Of a DNA stretch of 46,972 bases, positions 7,370 through 15,432 are shown one piece after another. Below the pieces are notes generated by a model. That model did not search any database and had not been told where the DNA came from. It saw only the letters and a program-made list of their open reading frames with translations. The stretch spans positions 1 to 46,972 of the forward strand of contig JAFRUS010000048.1 of NCBI GenBank assembly GCA_017438745.1, given 5' to 3'. Both the position numbers and the translations under genes were made by a program. Source of the stretch: Oscillospiraceae bacterium. GTDB taxonomy: Bacteria; Bacillota; Clostridia; Oscillospirales; Ruminococcaceae. Position 1 is the first letter of the stretch. The number at the start of each line of letters is the position of its first letter.

Positions 7370-7600
7370 ATGCCATTAAACGATCAGAGTGAATTCATAA
7401 ATTTTCTAATAGAGCAAAACAAATCTGTTATGGCTCAAAATAAAGAATTAACTGAAACTGTAGCAGAACTCACTGCAAAGATAGACGAACTTACTAAGAA
7501 AATCGCAGAACTCACTGAGTAGAAAAATAAGAATTCAAACAACAGCTCCAAGCCAAAATGTTTTCGAAGGCAATCTGTTTTATGCTATCGAAGATTGAGG
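7370..7600 (+). pseudogene. IS66-family transposase N-terminal remnant
   Basis: ATG 7370 follows AGAAGGTG. The frame reads EQNKSVMAQNKELTETVAEL and then LTAKIDELTKKIAELTE, the leucine-zipper N-terminus typical of the IS66 large transposase. An in-frame TAG at 7520 interrupts it. The same frame continues with KNKNSNNSSKP, the conserved segment that normally precedes PSSDG in IS66, and then loses similarity near 7555. No DDE catalytic domain is left. This is a decayed insertion end and is further evidence of past mobility in this island. Confidence 0.8.
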
Positions 7601-7678
7601 TCCTGAACAGTTTCGAATTTTCTTCTTTTTCATGGTAAGATAATATCAAAAATTACGTGATATTGATAAGGTGATTTT

Positions 7679-8134
7679 ATGGGAACAGGATATATGTTTA
7701 AGTGTATAAAGTGCGAACATGAATACGAAGTATCGATTGGAATAGGAGCCTTTTTCCCTACTGAATATGAAAAATGCGTAAAGGATATCATGCGAGGGAA
7801 ACTCGGCGATGAATGGAAATCAATTTTTTTGAATAATTCTGCAGCTGTTGACGCAAAAAAATATTTGTATTTATGCAAGTCATGCGGGAACTGGAAAGTT
7901 GATAGATCTTATTCTGTTTATATTTATGAATACGAATTGTTTCCAAAATCATTATGCCTTTATTCTTATAACATTGATGATACTTATAAGTTTGTAAAGA
8001 GCTATTATCATAAATGCAGTAAGTGTGGTAAAAGAATGAGTAAAGTCAACACAAACCATGATTTATCAATTTCATTAGCTTGCCCGAAATGTGGAAAAGA
8101 AAACTATTATCACGAAATATTAATGTGGGATTGA
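7679..8134 (+). CDS. Double zinc-ribbon protein of unknown function
   Basis: A 151-residue protein with four CxxC knuckles: CIKC (9-12), CKSC (66-69), CSKC (113-116) and CPKC (135-138). These make two zinc ribbons, the first split by a 53-residue insertion. There is no signal peptide or membrane segment. ATG 7679 follows AAGGTG by 7 nt. I know of no named function. It stands alone between an IS66 remnant and the Fic operon, so it may be accessory cargo, perhaps another immunity-type or nucleic-acid-binding protein (inference only). Confidence 0.75.
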   Translation: MGTGYMFKCIKCEHEYEVSIGIGAFFPTEYEKCVKDIMRGKLGDEWKSIFLNNSAAVDAKKYLYLCKSCGNWKVDRSYSVYIYEYELFPKSLCLYSYNIDDTYKFVKSYYHKCSKCGKRMSKVNTNHDLSISLACPKCGKENYYHEILMWD

Positions 8135-8213
8135 TTAAATAGCTGTTAATGATTTCATAGAAACGGAGGAGAGTTTTATAAAAGTAAGATATGGTGGTGC
8201 CTGCGGCACAATC

Positions 8214-8248
8214 TAAAAAACAGCAAATTCCTGTCTTGATTTTGCTGT
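8214..8248 (-). terminator. Minus-strand terminator
   Basis: On the minus strand, ACAGCAAAAT and ATTTGCTGT pair around a ~10-nt loop and are followed by TTTTTT. It follows the short proline/aspartate coding remnant at 8275-8337 and would also stop read-through from the Fic operon. Confidence 0.7.
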
Positions 8249-8274
8249 CTTACAGAAATCAATAATTTTTAATG

Positions 8275-8337
8275 TTAATCTTCAGTATTATTATCTGGGG
8301 GTTCATCTAGGGGTTCGTCTGGGGGCTGGTAGAAGAA
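8275..8337 (-). pseudogene. C-terminal tail remnant with a 12-bp tandem repeat
   Basis: On the minus strand a frame reads LVFFYQPPDEPLDEPPDNN, then TED and a TAA stop, just before a terminator. The DNA is three imperfect 12-bp tandem units (8295-8330), giving the PPDEPLDEPPD repeat. Upstream, the coding sequence is cut by the 38-nt hairpin repeat. It looks like the end of a lost gene. Confidence 0.4.
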
Positions 8338-8388
8338 AACGAGCTATCCGATTCAAATCAGATAGCTCTTAATTTTTATATTTTTTTG
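8338..8388. terminator. 38-nt terminator repeat, copy 3
   Basis: GAGCTATC-c-GATT and AATC-a-GATAGCTC around a 2-3-nt loop, followed on the plus strand by CTTAATTTTTATATTTTTTT. It would serve the zinc-ribbon gene ending at 8134. Confidence 0.75.
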
Positions 8389-8418
8389 TTGCCGAAATGT
8401 TGTCATGTCATCTTGAGG

Positions 8419-8456
8419 CTTGATACTACCAATTAGCTGCCGAAGGCAGCTCACCA
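8419..8456 (+). repeat. Two-hairpin repeat, damaged copy B
   Basis: Hairpin 2, AGCTGCC-GAA-GGCAGCT (8435-8451), and the 8-nt linker TACCAATT are intact. Of hairpin 1 only the right arm GCTTGATAC remains; the left arm is missing. It lies just beyond the Fic stop codon. Confidence 0.65.
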
Positions 8457-8483
8457 TGTTTTTCGTACATCTTTCAAACCGCC

Positions 8484-9089
8484 CTATTCCTCAACAACAC
8501 AATTCACGATGATATCATAAAAAGCCATACTGTCAACAACTGATCTGACAGCAGCATCGATCATTGTATCACGATCAACAAGGCTCCAGTCCAGCGAAAA
8601 GCCATAGTACAGAGCCATATATCGTATCAGCTCACGGATGCTTCGTCCATTTCCCTCGCGGAACGGGTGAATGACATTCAACTCCGACATGATATAGGAC
8701 AAATGCTCAATCTGACATTTTTTGTCTGTTGCATGCAGCATTTTCTCACTGTGAAGCTTAGCAAACACCTTGTCTAACTCCTGAGATATCAGATGCGGTG
8801 GAAAGAACATGGTATCTCCCTTGCTGATCTGCTCACGGCGAATATGCCCTGCAAATGGATAGATATCCTCAAACAGAAAGCGGTGGATATTCATAAGCTG
8901 AGTCTTGGTGAATCTACCTTTGATTGGAGATTCCATAAGCATATACTGCTTTAGTGCAGTAATCTCTTCCTCAGCTTGTTTTAGTTCTTCTCTGTTTCTG
9001 ATATTAAGCTTATTTTTGAGTACATCGGAATCCGGATAGCAGTAGAGTGACTGCACCGTGGTGTACACATCATATTTTGAAAACATCAT
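8484..9089 (-). CDS. fic: Fic-domain AMPylating toxin
   Basis: A 201-residue protein with the canonical Fic motif HPFREGNGRSIR (141-152), in which His141 is catalytic and the GNGR loop binds the nucleotide phosphates. The substrate-positioning flap is near GDTMFFPP (91-98). Fic enzymes transfer AMP, or sometimes another group, to a hydroxyl on a target protein; small stand-alone members often hit topoisomerases or translation factors. It starts at the ATGA overlap with the upstream antitoxin gene, so the two are translationally coupled. All key residues are present, so it should be active when not inhibited. Confidence 0.93.
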   Translation of the reverse strand: MMFSKYDVYTTVQSLYCYPDSDVLKNKLNIRNREELKQAEEEITALKQYMLMESPIKGRFTKTQLMNIHRFLFEDIYPFAGHIRREQISKGDTMFFPPHLISQELDKVFAKLHSEKMLHATDKKCQIEHLSYIMSELNVIHPFREGNGRSIRELIRYMALYYGFSLDWSLVDRDTMIDAAVRSVVDSMAFYDIIVNCVVEE

Positions 9090-9286
9090 TCTGCCCTCTG
9101 ATATTTTGCTTTCAGCTCTGCAATGATCTGCTGATAATCTGCCTGACCGCTGGCATATCTGTCAAGGTTTCGTCTACTGGCTTCACTTAGTGTGAGACCC
9201 TCAATCGCCATTGTTCCGGCAACACTTTGCACGCGCTGTTTATGTATTTTATCTGTAACAGTTTTTCTATATACCTGAGAATTCAT
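9086..9286 (-). CDS. VbhA-type Fic antitoxin
   Basis: A 66-residue helical protein encoded just before the Fic gene. It carries TMAIEG, which matches the inhibitory motif (S/T)xxxE(G/N); its glutamate reaches into the Fic nucleotide site and blocks ATP positioning (class I arrangement, as in VbhA/VbhT). The C-terminal part, EASRRNLDRYASGQADYQQI, follows the usual antitoxin layout. I chose ATG 9286 because AAAGGAGG lies 7 nt upstream; a GTG at 9292 is too close to that site. The gene overlaps fic by 4 nt. Confidence 0.88.
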   Translation of the reverse strand: MNSQVYRKTVTDKIHKQRVQSVAGTMAIEGLTLSEASRRNLDRYASGQADYQQIIAELKAKYQRAE

Positions 9287-9410
9287 AATCACGCCTCCTT
9301 TTGCGAGTTTATGGAATGTTATTTCTTCATTAGACTTTACTTATACACTTGCTTTAGTCTGACAATCGTAAAATTTCACTTATTATTATATCATAACTAT
9401 AAGGAAAAAA

Positions 9411-9472
9411 CAAAGGTATCAGGCATCGCGATGCCTGAAACTATAAATTAGCTGCCTCCGGCAGCTCACTAT
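9411..9472 (+). repeat. Two-hairpin repeat, copy C
   Basis: AAAGGT leads into hairpin 1 (arms GTATCAGGC and GCCTGAAAC, 9416-9441), then linker TATAAATT (9442-9449), then hairpin 2 AGCTGCC-TCC-GGCAGCT (9450-9466). Its sequence is close to copy A but inverted in the window. The rest of 9287-9663 holds the terminator repeat at 9532 and no gene. Confidence 0.75.
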
Positions 9473-9531
9473 TTGTGAGCGTCTGGTCTGCGTAAACAAA
9501 ATATCGGACAAAAACAAATCTGAACAAATTT

Positions 9532-9586
9532 AAAGAGCTATCCGATTCAAAAAAGAATCAGATAGCTCTTAATTTTTATAAATTTT
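9532..9586. terminator. 38-nt terminator repeat, copy 4
   Basis: AAGAGCTATC-c-GATTC and GAATC-a-GATAGCTCTT around six A residues, followed by an AT-rich tract with T runs. It lies between the guaA 3' end and the Fic operon and may work for guaA on the minus strand, where TTTAAATTTG follows the stem. Confidence 0.75.
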
Positions 9587-9663
9587 TTAGTATCAAAATA
9601 GTATCACTAGTGTTTTAGAAACGTCTTAAACGACGTATTTGCGTGTGTGTTCGAAAAATGATA

Positions 9664-11217
9664 TCATTCCCACTCTACAGTTCCCGGAGGCTTTGAAGTA
9701 ATGTCGTACACTACTCTGTTTACGTGTTCAACTTCGTTTGTAAGTCTGTTTGAAACTCTTGCGAGGACGTCGTAAGGGATACGAGCCCAGTCGGCTGTCA
9801 TGAAGTCGTCTGTTGTGATGGCTCTGATGGCGATGAGGTGGTCGTATGTGCGGTGGTCGCCCATTACGCCTACTGTCTTTACGTCCGGAAGAACTGCGAA
9901 GAACTGCTTGAGTTCGCTTTCGATGCCGCTCTTCTTGATCTCGTCACGGAATACTGCGTCAGCTTCCTGAAGAACTTTGATCTTTTCTTCTGTGATCTCG
10001 CCGATGATTCTTACGCCGAGGCCAGGGCCAGGGAATGGCTGTCTCCATACGAGGTCGTGCGGGATGCCGAGTTTTTCGCCGACTGCACGGACTTCATCCT
10101 TGAAGAGGTCAGCGAGCGGTTCGATAGTACCGTCGAATTTTATATCTGCAGGCTTTTCAACCATGTTGTGGTGTGTCTTGATAGTAGCAGTGCTGCCCTT
10201 GCCGGCTGCATTACCCTTACCGGATTCGATTCTGTCCGGATAGATTGTACCCTGTGCGAAGAATCCGCCGTCAGCTTCTTCACGGATCTTGTCCCAGAAT
10301 ACCTTGTAGAATTCAGTGCCGATGATCTTTCTTTTCTGTTCAGGATCGGAAACGCCCTTTAACTTTTCGAGGAACTGCTTCTGGCAGTTTACACGTACAA
10401 ACTTCATGTCGAAGAGCTTTGTGAATGTTTCTTCAACGAAGTCGCCTTCGTCCTTTCTCATGAGACCCTGGTCAACGAATACGCAGGTGAGCTGCTTGCC
10501 GACAGCACGGCTTAAAAGACCTGCGGCAACTGATGAGTCAACACCGCCTGAAAGACCGAGAACTACCTTCTTGTCACCAATCTGTTCACGGAGCTTTGCA
10601 ACTGTCTTTTCGATGAAGTCGTCCATTACCCAGTCGCCCTTGCATCCGCATACTTCGTAGAGGAAGTTGTGGAGCATTTTTTTACCGAATTCGCTGTGTG
10701 TAACTTCCGGGTGGAACTGAACTGCGTAGAACTTCTTTTCCGGGTTTTCAAATGCAGCAGCAGGACAGTCTGCAGATGCTGCTGTAACTGTAAATCCTTC
10801 CGGAACCTTGCTTACGTAGTCGGTATGGCTCATCCAAACGACGTTCTTTTCAGGAACATCCTTGAAGAGGAGGCTTCCGTTCTTATGTGAAATTTCTATT
10901 TTACCATATTCGCTCTTTTCGCAGCTTTTTACTTCGCCGCCGAGTGTCCAGGCAACGAGCTGACATCCGTAGCAGATACCGAGTACAGGAACGCCGATAT
11001 CGAAGATATCCTTTGAAATATGCGGTGAACTCATGTCGTAAACGCTGTTAGGACCGCCTGTGAAGATGATGGCTACCGGATCAAGAGCCTTGATCTCTTC
11101 GATCGGTGTGTCATATCTTTTGATCTCGCAGTAAACACCGCATTCACGTACACGTCGGGCGATCAACTGGTTATACTGACCGCCGAAGTCAAGAACGATA
11201 CATAGCTGATTTGCCAT
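9664..11217 (-). CDS. guaA: GMP synthase (glutamine-hydrolysing)
   Basis: A 517-residue two-domain enzyme of normal length that makes GMP from XMP, ATP and glutamine in the cytoplasm. The N-terminal glutaminase domain has GGPNSVY, the nucleophile Cys82 in GICYGCQ and the His/Glu pair in FHPEVTHSE. The ATP pyrophosphatase domain has the P-loop SGGVDSS (about 224-230). The C-terminal dimerisation domain ends in KPPGTVEWE, the standard GuaA ending. ATG 11217 follows AGAAAGGA by 9 nt. A 17-nt-spaced promoter lies about 90 nt upstream. The leader between them has small hairpins (GATACT...AGTATC; CCCT...AGGG) but no riboswitch I can recognise. Confidence 0.98.
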   Translation of the reverse strand: MANQLCIVLDFGGQYNQLIARRVRECGVYCEIKRYDTPIEEIKALDPVAIIFTGGPNSVYDMSSPHISKDIFDIGVPVLGICYGCQLVAWTLGGEVKSCEKSEYGKIEISHKNGSLLFKDVPEKNVVWMSHTDYVSKVPEGFTVTAASADCPAAAFENPEKKFYAVQFHPEVTHSEFGKKMLHNFLYEVCGCKGDWVMDDFIEKTVAKLREQIGDKKVVLGLSGGVDSSVAAGLLSRAVGKQLTCVFVDQGLMRKDEGDFVEETFTKLFDMKFVRVNCQKQFLEKLKGVSDPEQKRKIIGTEFYKVFWDKIREEADGGFFAQGTIYPDRIESGKGNAAGKGSTATIKTHHNMVEKPADIKFDGTIEPLADLFKDEVRAVGEKLGIPHDLVWRQPFPGPGLGVRIIGEITEEKIKVLQEADAVFRDEIKKSGIESELKQFFAVLPDVKTVGVMGDHRTYDHLIAIRAITTDDFMTADWARIPYDVLARVSNRLTNEVEHVNRVVYDITSKPPGTVEWE

Positions 11218-11303
11218 AATTTAAGATCCTTTCTGATACTAATAAAGTATCCGTTCAAAAAGAATGATTATGTTTGCCCCTGCTAAAGTAGGGTAATATA
11301 AAA

Positions 11304-11332
11304 ATTATATCATTTTTCTGCTGATAATTCAA
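11304..11332 (-). promoter_or_regulatory. guaA promoter
   Basis: On the minus strand, TTGAAT (11327-11332), a 17-nt spacer and TATAAT (11304-11309). Confidence 0.75.
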
Positions 11333-11345
11333 TGATTTTAAGTAA

Positions 11346-11374
11346 CTAAAAACACCGGTGAAGAACACCGGTGT
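11346..11374 (-). terminator. Terminator of the comM-HAD-rodA operon
   Basis: ACACCGGTG and CACCGGTGT form a 9-bp stem with a 5-nt loop. On the minus strand the stem is followed by TTTTT, right after rodA. Confidence 0.85.
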
Positions 11375-11412
11375 TTGTGCGAAATATATTTTATAGTAAG
11401 AGTGTTTCTTTA

Positions 11413-12546
11413 TCACGCGAACATTCTGTAGACCTTCTGGTTGTGCTGTCTTGCACTGAGTGCGATACCGATAACGATGTACATACTCACAAGCGCTGTA
11501 CCGCCGGCGCTTACGAACGGAAGCGGGATACCGATAACCGGCATAACCTTGAGTACCATGCCGATGTTGAGAACGCAGTGCGTGAATATTATCGAGAAAG
11601 CACCTATGCAGATGTTCCTGCCGAGTTCGTCGCGGGCTACGAGACTGTCAGCTATCAGCTTGATGCAGATGAAAGCAAGAACCACGATGAGTGCGAGGCA
11701 TCCGACAAATCCGAATACGTAGCCTACATAGGCGAAAATGAAGTCGTTGTAGATTTCCGGAACATTGCTCTTTCCGTTTCCGAAAAGTCCGTTTCCGAAG
11801 ATGTTTCCGGATGTAAGGGATGAAAGTCCGAGATCCTGCTGCCATTCAAGACCCTCAGGGTCAGTACCCGGATTGAAGAGGATCATGATACGTTCCTTCT
11901 GAACATCGCCGAGAGCGTACTGCCATGCGAAATATCCGACTACAGGAACCGCAAGTATTGCCGGGATTATATAGATGAGTGAAAGTCCTGCGGAGTACAT
12001 CATGATAACGAACATCATGATGAAAACAAGTGCCGTTCCGTGGTCACCCTGTTTCATGATCAGGGCGATAGGCAGTCCCGCGTGGATACACAGAAGAATA
12101 ATATTTATCAGGTTATTGATGTCGTCCTTCACCTTGTAGAGATGATAGGAAAAGGAGAGCATAAACGCTATTTTCAGAAGCTCCGCCGGCTGGAAGGTCA
12201 GGGGACCGAGTTTCAGCCAGGCCACGTCGTCAGTACCTTCAACGCCGACACCGAGCTTTGTAAAAGTCAGAAGCACGGGAATGAGCGCCACCGGAACGTA
12301 CAGGAACCACAGCTTTGCGAAGTCCTTGTAGTCAAAGCACGAAATGAAAATACAGATTATAAGCCCGATAATCATGGAAGCAACCTGCGTTTTGTACACT
12401 GAGTGTACCACGGTGCCGCTGTCGGCGAGGGAGTAGATAAGAACTATTCCCAGTACGGTACACAGGCAGACTGCAAATAAGAGCAGCTTGTCCAGATTGT
12501 CAAAATATTTTTTTATAAGGGCTGCGATTTTTTTAACGTTATTCAT
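11413..12546 (-). CDS. rodA: RodA-like SEDS peptidoglycan glycosyltransferase
   Basis: A 377-residue polytopic membrane protein of the SEDS family (RodA/FtsW/SpoVE), which polymerises lipid II into glycan strands. About ten membrane segments are visible, starting at LLLFAVCLCTVLGIVLIY. Family markers are QPAELLKIAF in the third to fourth segment region, a large extracellular loop with PGTDPEGLEWQQ, and the C-terminal GIPLPFVSAGGTALVSM. That last motif fits RodA somewhat better than FtsW, but SpoVE-like paralogues cannot be excluded. It is the last gene of a minus-strand operon behind comM and a HAD phosphatase. The ribosome binding site is GAAAGGGA, 8 nt before ATG. Confidence 0.9.
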   Translation of the reverse strand: MNNVKKIAALIKKYFDNLDKLLLFAVCLCTVLGIVLIYSLADSGTVVHSVYKTQVASMIIGLIICIFISCFDYKDFAKLWFLYVPVALIPVLLTFTKLGVGVEGTDDVAWLKLGPLTFQPAELLKIAFMLSFSYHLYKVKDDINNLINIILLCIHAGLPIALIMKQGDHGTALVFIMMFVIMMYSAGLSLIYIIPAILAVPVVGYFAWQYALGDVQKERIMILFNPGTDPEGLEWQQDLGLSSLTSGNIFGNGLFGNGKSNVPEIYNDFIFAYVGYVFGFVGCLALIVVLAFICIKLIADSLVARDELGRNICIGAFSIIFTHCVLNIGMVLKVMPVIGIPLPFVSAGGTALVSMYIVIGIALSARQHNQKVYRMFA

Positions 12547-12576
12547 TAGTGATCCCTTTCATATGTATTCTGCATA

Positions 12577-12622
12577 GGGGAGATTTGAGGGTTTTGCCTC
12601 TCCCCGCGCTGATTTTTCAGCG
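12577..12622. other. Paired hairpins between the HAD gene and rodA
   Basis: GGGGAGA (12577-12583) pairs with TCTCCCC (12599-12605), and CGCTGA-TTTT-TCAGCG (12607-12622) forms a second stem. On the minus strand there is no long T-run, so they may stabilise or process the operon mRNA rather than end it. Confidence 0.55.
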
Positions 12623-12627
12623 TCTCC

Positions 12628-13434
12628 TTACATCAGACCGTTTTCGTCGAGATATTTTCTGATGGCTTTTGTAACGCCGCCGCTGTTGTTGTCGGCAGCA
12701 ATGAATTTTCCGTACTGTTTCATGTCTTCGTTGGCATTTTCCATTACGAAGCTGTAGCCTGCGGATTTAAGCAGATCAACGTCGTTGTAGAAGTCGCCGA
12801 AGGCCATGGTCTCGTCGTGTGACACGCCTGTGGAACGCTGTATGTTTTCCATCGCAGATCCCTTGCTTATGCCTTTTCGCATAATATCCATCCACAGATG
12901 TCCCGAGACTACAAGCGAAAGACTGTCACCGTAGATCTCTTTGAGAACAGGGTAGGAATATTTCTGCGGGTCGTTTTCGTCGTAGATGGCTATTTTGAAG
13001 ATGACGTCATCCACGGTGGTGAGGTCGTCGAGTACGGTTCGTGAGTTGTAGTAGAAACCGAGTTCCTTCTGGGAACGCGGTTTGTATCTGTCAGTACAGT
13101 AGAGTCCGTTTTTGCCGCAGAGAACCAGATATGCCTCCGGCAGTTTTTCATGGCAGACTCTGATGATATCTTTTAATGTATCAGGATCGATGCCGCCGGT
13201 GAAAGCATTTACGCCGTTCTCCATTATATAGGCACCGTTGTCACAGATAAAGCTCATGTTTTTGCTGTGACTTCCGAAAATAGGTGTAAGTGCCGGATAG
13301 GAGCGGCCGCTTGCCACGACAAACTGAATGTTGTTTCGTCCGAGTCTGTCGAGTATTTCGAAAAAGTCAGGCGGCAGGTTCTTGTCGTCATCGAGGAGTG
13401 TGCCGTCCATATCGCTTGCTATAAGTTTTATCAT
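12628..13434 (-). CDS. Cof-type HAD phosphatase
   Basis: A 268-residue haloacid dehalogenase-like phosphatase of the Cof/YwpJ (type IIB cap) class. Motif I is DMDGTLLDDD near the N-terminus with the nucleophile and acid/base aspartates; motif II is VVASGRS; motif IV is GDFYNDVDLL close to the C-terminus. Typical substrates are sugar phosphates or flavin-type cofactor phosphates; the specific one is unknown. AAAAGGAAA precedes two close ATGs. I use the second (13434, MIKLIASDMDG) because its spacing of 8 nt is better; the first would add two residues. It sits between comM and rodA on the same strand. Confidence 0.9.
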   Translation of the reverse strand: MIKLIASDMDGTLLDDDKNLPPDFFEILDRLGRNNIQFVVASGRSYPALTPIFGSHSKNMSFICDNGAYIMENGVNAFTGGIDPDTLKDIIRVCHEKLPEAYLVLCGKNGLYCTDRYKPRSQKELGFYYNSRTVLDDLTTVDDVIFKIAIYDENDPQKYSYPVLKEIYGDSLSLVVSGHLWMDIMRKGISKGSAMENIQRSTGVSHDETMAFGDFYNDVDLLKSAGYSFVMENANEDMKQYGKFIAADNNSGGVTKAIRKYLDENGLM

Positions 13435-13470
13435 GTACATTTTCCTTTTATAAAGTTTTTTAGGGGTGGG

Positions 13471-15003
13471 TTACCCCTCCTGATTCCAGTACTTGCGGTC
13501 GAGTGAGCGGTACTGGACTGCCTGGGAGATGTGGCGCTTTTTTATTACTTCGCTGCCGTCGAGATCGGCAATCGTGCGTGATACTTTAAGTATTCTGTCG
13601 TATGCACGGGCAGATAGCCCCATTACGTCGAAAACTCCGCAGAGGAATGAGTTAGCCTCGTCGTCGAGAGGGCAGAACTCGTGGAGCTTCGAGGAGGTGA
13701 TGCGTGCGTTGCACGAGATACCGGTACCTCTGAAGCGTTCGTTCTGTATTTCCCTTGCCGCCTGGATGCGTTTTCTGATGGAAGCCGAGCTTTCTTCCTT
13801 TTTAGTGGATGAAAGATGCGCAAATTCCACCGGAGCCACTTCAACGTGAAGATCAAGCCTGTCGAGAAGCGGACCGCTTATCTTTGAAAGATAGTTTGAG
13901 ACCTGTTTGTGCGAGCAGATGCATTTTTTCTTCGGATGACCGAAAAATCCGCATGGGCAGGGGTTCATAGCGGCAACAAGCATTATCGACGAAGGATAGG
14001 TTATGGTGCCGCTTGCTCTTGATATAGTCACTTTCTGCTCTTCGAGGGGCTGCCTCAGAATTTCGAGAGTTTTTCTGTCGAATTCCGCAAGCTCGTCAAG
14101 AAACAGAGTGCCGTTGTGGGCAAGTGATATTTCGCCCGGATGCGGTATGGTGCCTCCGCCTGCCAGTCCTGCCGATGAAATGGTGTGATGCGGTGAACGG
14201 AAAGGACGTACCGTCACAAGGGGAGTGTCCTTTTCAAGCAGACCGGAGATGGAATGGATGTTGGTCGTCTCGATGGATTCCTCAAATGTCATGAGCGGAA
14301 GAATGCCCGGAAGTCTTTTGGCGAGCATGCTCTTGCCGCTTCCCGGACTTCCTATAAGAAGTACGTTGTGGCCGCCTGAAGCCGCTATCTCCAGAGCACG
14401 TTTTGCGGAGTGCTGTCCCTTTATGTCTGAAAAATCGGGGACGTTTATCTCCGAAACGGCAGGCGGAACGTACCGGTCCGAGACTTTTATCTGTCTGCCG
14501 CCGGTGAAGTGGGCTATTATTTCTATAATAGATTTTACACCATAAACCTCTATTCCGTCAACCACTGAAGCCTCAAAAGCGTTGTCAAACGGTACAAAAA
14601 TTTTTCTTATGCCGCTTCTCATTGCGGTGAGGGTCATAGGAAGCACGCCGTTTACGTGACGGACGTTGCCGTTCAGTGAAACTTCGCCGATGAAGCAGCA
14701 GTCGTCAGTGAAGGCGGTTATGACACCCATTGCAGTAAGCATGCCCATGAAGATTGCGAGGTCGTGTACCGATCCGCTTTTTTTCGTATCCGCCGGAGCA
14801 AGATTCATCATGACGCGGGCATTCGGAAATTTGATCCCGCCTGCGAGCATGGCTGACTTTATTCTTTCACGGCTTTCCTTTACTACCGTGTCGGGGAGAC
14901 CTACTATTTCAAAAGCAGGCTGACCCATGCGGATGTCAGTTTCGACATCCACTGAAAATGCGTTGAGGCCAAATAGCCCCATGGTATTAATCTTGGAAAA
15001 CAT
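13471..15003 (-). CDS. comM: ComM/YifB Mg-chelatase-like AAA+ ATPase
   Basis: A 510-residue protein of normal family length. It has an N-terminal ChlI domain (about 20-150, with GLPDTVVKESRERI), a central AAA+ module with Walker A GSPGSGKSMLAKR (about 217-229) and Walker B TLFLDELAEF, and a C-terminal Mg-chelatase region ending in the arginine-rich ARAYDRILKVSRTIADL. ComM of Gram-negatives is a hexameric helicase that drives branch migration during natural transformation. A C-x-C-G and C-x-C set (CPCGFFGHPKKKCIC) is seen in the central part, as in other members. It is the first gene of the operon, with GGGAGGT about 10 nt before ATG. In many Clostridia comM follows yraN; here the two lie 19 kb apart. 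Confidence 0.93.
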   Translation of the reverse strand: MFSKINTMGLFGLNAFSVDVETDIRMGQPAFEIVGLPDTVVKESRERIKSAMLAGGIKFPNARVMMNLAPADTKKSGSVHDLAIFMGMLTAMGVITAFTDDCCFIGEVSLNGNVRHVNGVLPMTLTAMRSGIRKIFVPFDNAFEASVVDGIEVYGVKSIIEIIAHFTGGRQIKVSDRYVPPAVSEINVPDFSDIKGQHSAKRALEIAASGGHNVLLIGSPGSGKSMLAKRLPGILPLMTFEESIETTNIHSISGLLEKDTPLVTVRPFRSPHHTISSAGLAGGGTIPHPGEISLAHNGTLFLDELAEFDRKTLEILRQPLEEQKVTISRASGTITYPSSIMLVAAMNPCPCGFFGHPKKKCICSHKQVSNYLSKISGPLLDRLDLHVEVAPVEFAHLSSTKKEESSASIRKRIQAAREIQNERFRGTGISCNARITSSKLHEFCPLDDEANSFLCGVFDVMGLSARAYDRILKVSRTIADLDGSEVIKKRHISQAVQYRSLDRKYWNQEG

Positions 15004-15235
15004 ATTTTTCTTTACCTCCCATTAGATATATATATTCCCTGAAAAATATCATATCACATAATGGAAGAAAAATCAATACATAGAAATAAATATTTTTTCC
15101 TTCACCAGCTTTTACCTGTGCCGGGATATTAATTTTGAGATGGACACTATTATATAAACGCCGTATGAAAATAAACAAAAAATCCGTATCTTCAAAACGA
15201 AAATACGGATAAATTCACGATCTTTGATAATGCGG
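15004..15235. other. Divergent intergenic region between comM and rpoB
   Basis: No gene is supported here. ATCCGTAT and ATACGGAT (15182-15210) form an 8-bp stem with a 13-nt loop; on the minus strand it is followed by TTTTTT, so it could stop antisense transcription coming from rpoB towards comM. I could not find a clear comM promoter. Confidence 0.5.
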
Positions 15236-15264
15236 TTGACAACCGCATATATTTGGAGTATAAT
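15236..15264 (+). promoter_or_regulatory. rpoB promoter
   Basis: A consensus TTGACA (15236-15241), a 17-nt spacer and TATAAT (15259-15264). The -35 box sits inside the palindrome GCGGTTGACAACCGC, which might also be an operator. A leader of about 160 nt follows; it contains GTGAT...ATCAC (15374-15393) just before the ribosome binding site. Confidence 0.85.
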
Positions 15265-15432
15265 TGTATAATGTATCAAAATGGGGAGTTTTATACCCTG
15301 TTACACTATGGTTAGTATATCACAGATATATCAATAAATCAATAGTTTTCACATTTTTTTCTGCTTCTGACACCGGTGATCTTCAGCAAATCACTGATGC
15401 AGACTATCAACAAGAAGGAGGACCAGACACCA

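Noticed and set aside
8295..8330. The three 12-bp repeats as a CRISPR fragment
   Set aside because: Units are directly adjacent without spacers and no cas gene is present anywhere in the window.
9838..10890. Several long plus-strand frames opposite guaA
   Set aside because: They are antisense shadows of a highly conserved gene and match no family.
11218..11303. A guanine or other purine riboswitch before guaA
   Set aside because: No conserved three-way junction or core sequence is visible; only small unrelated hairpins.
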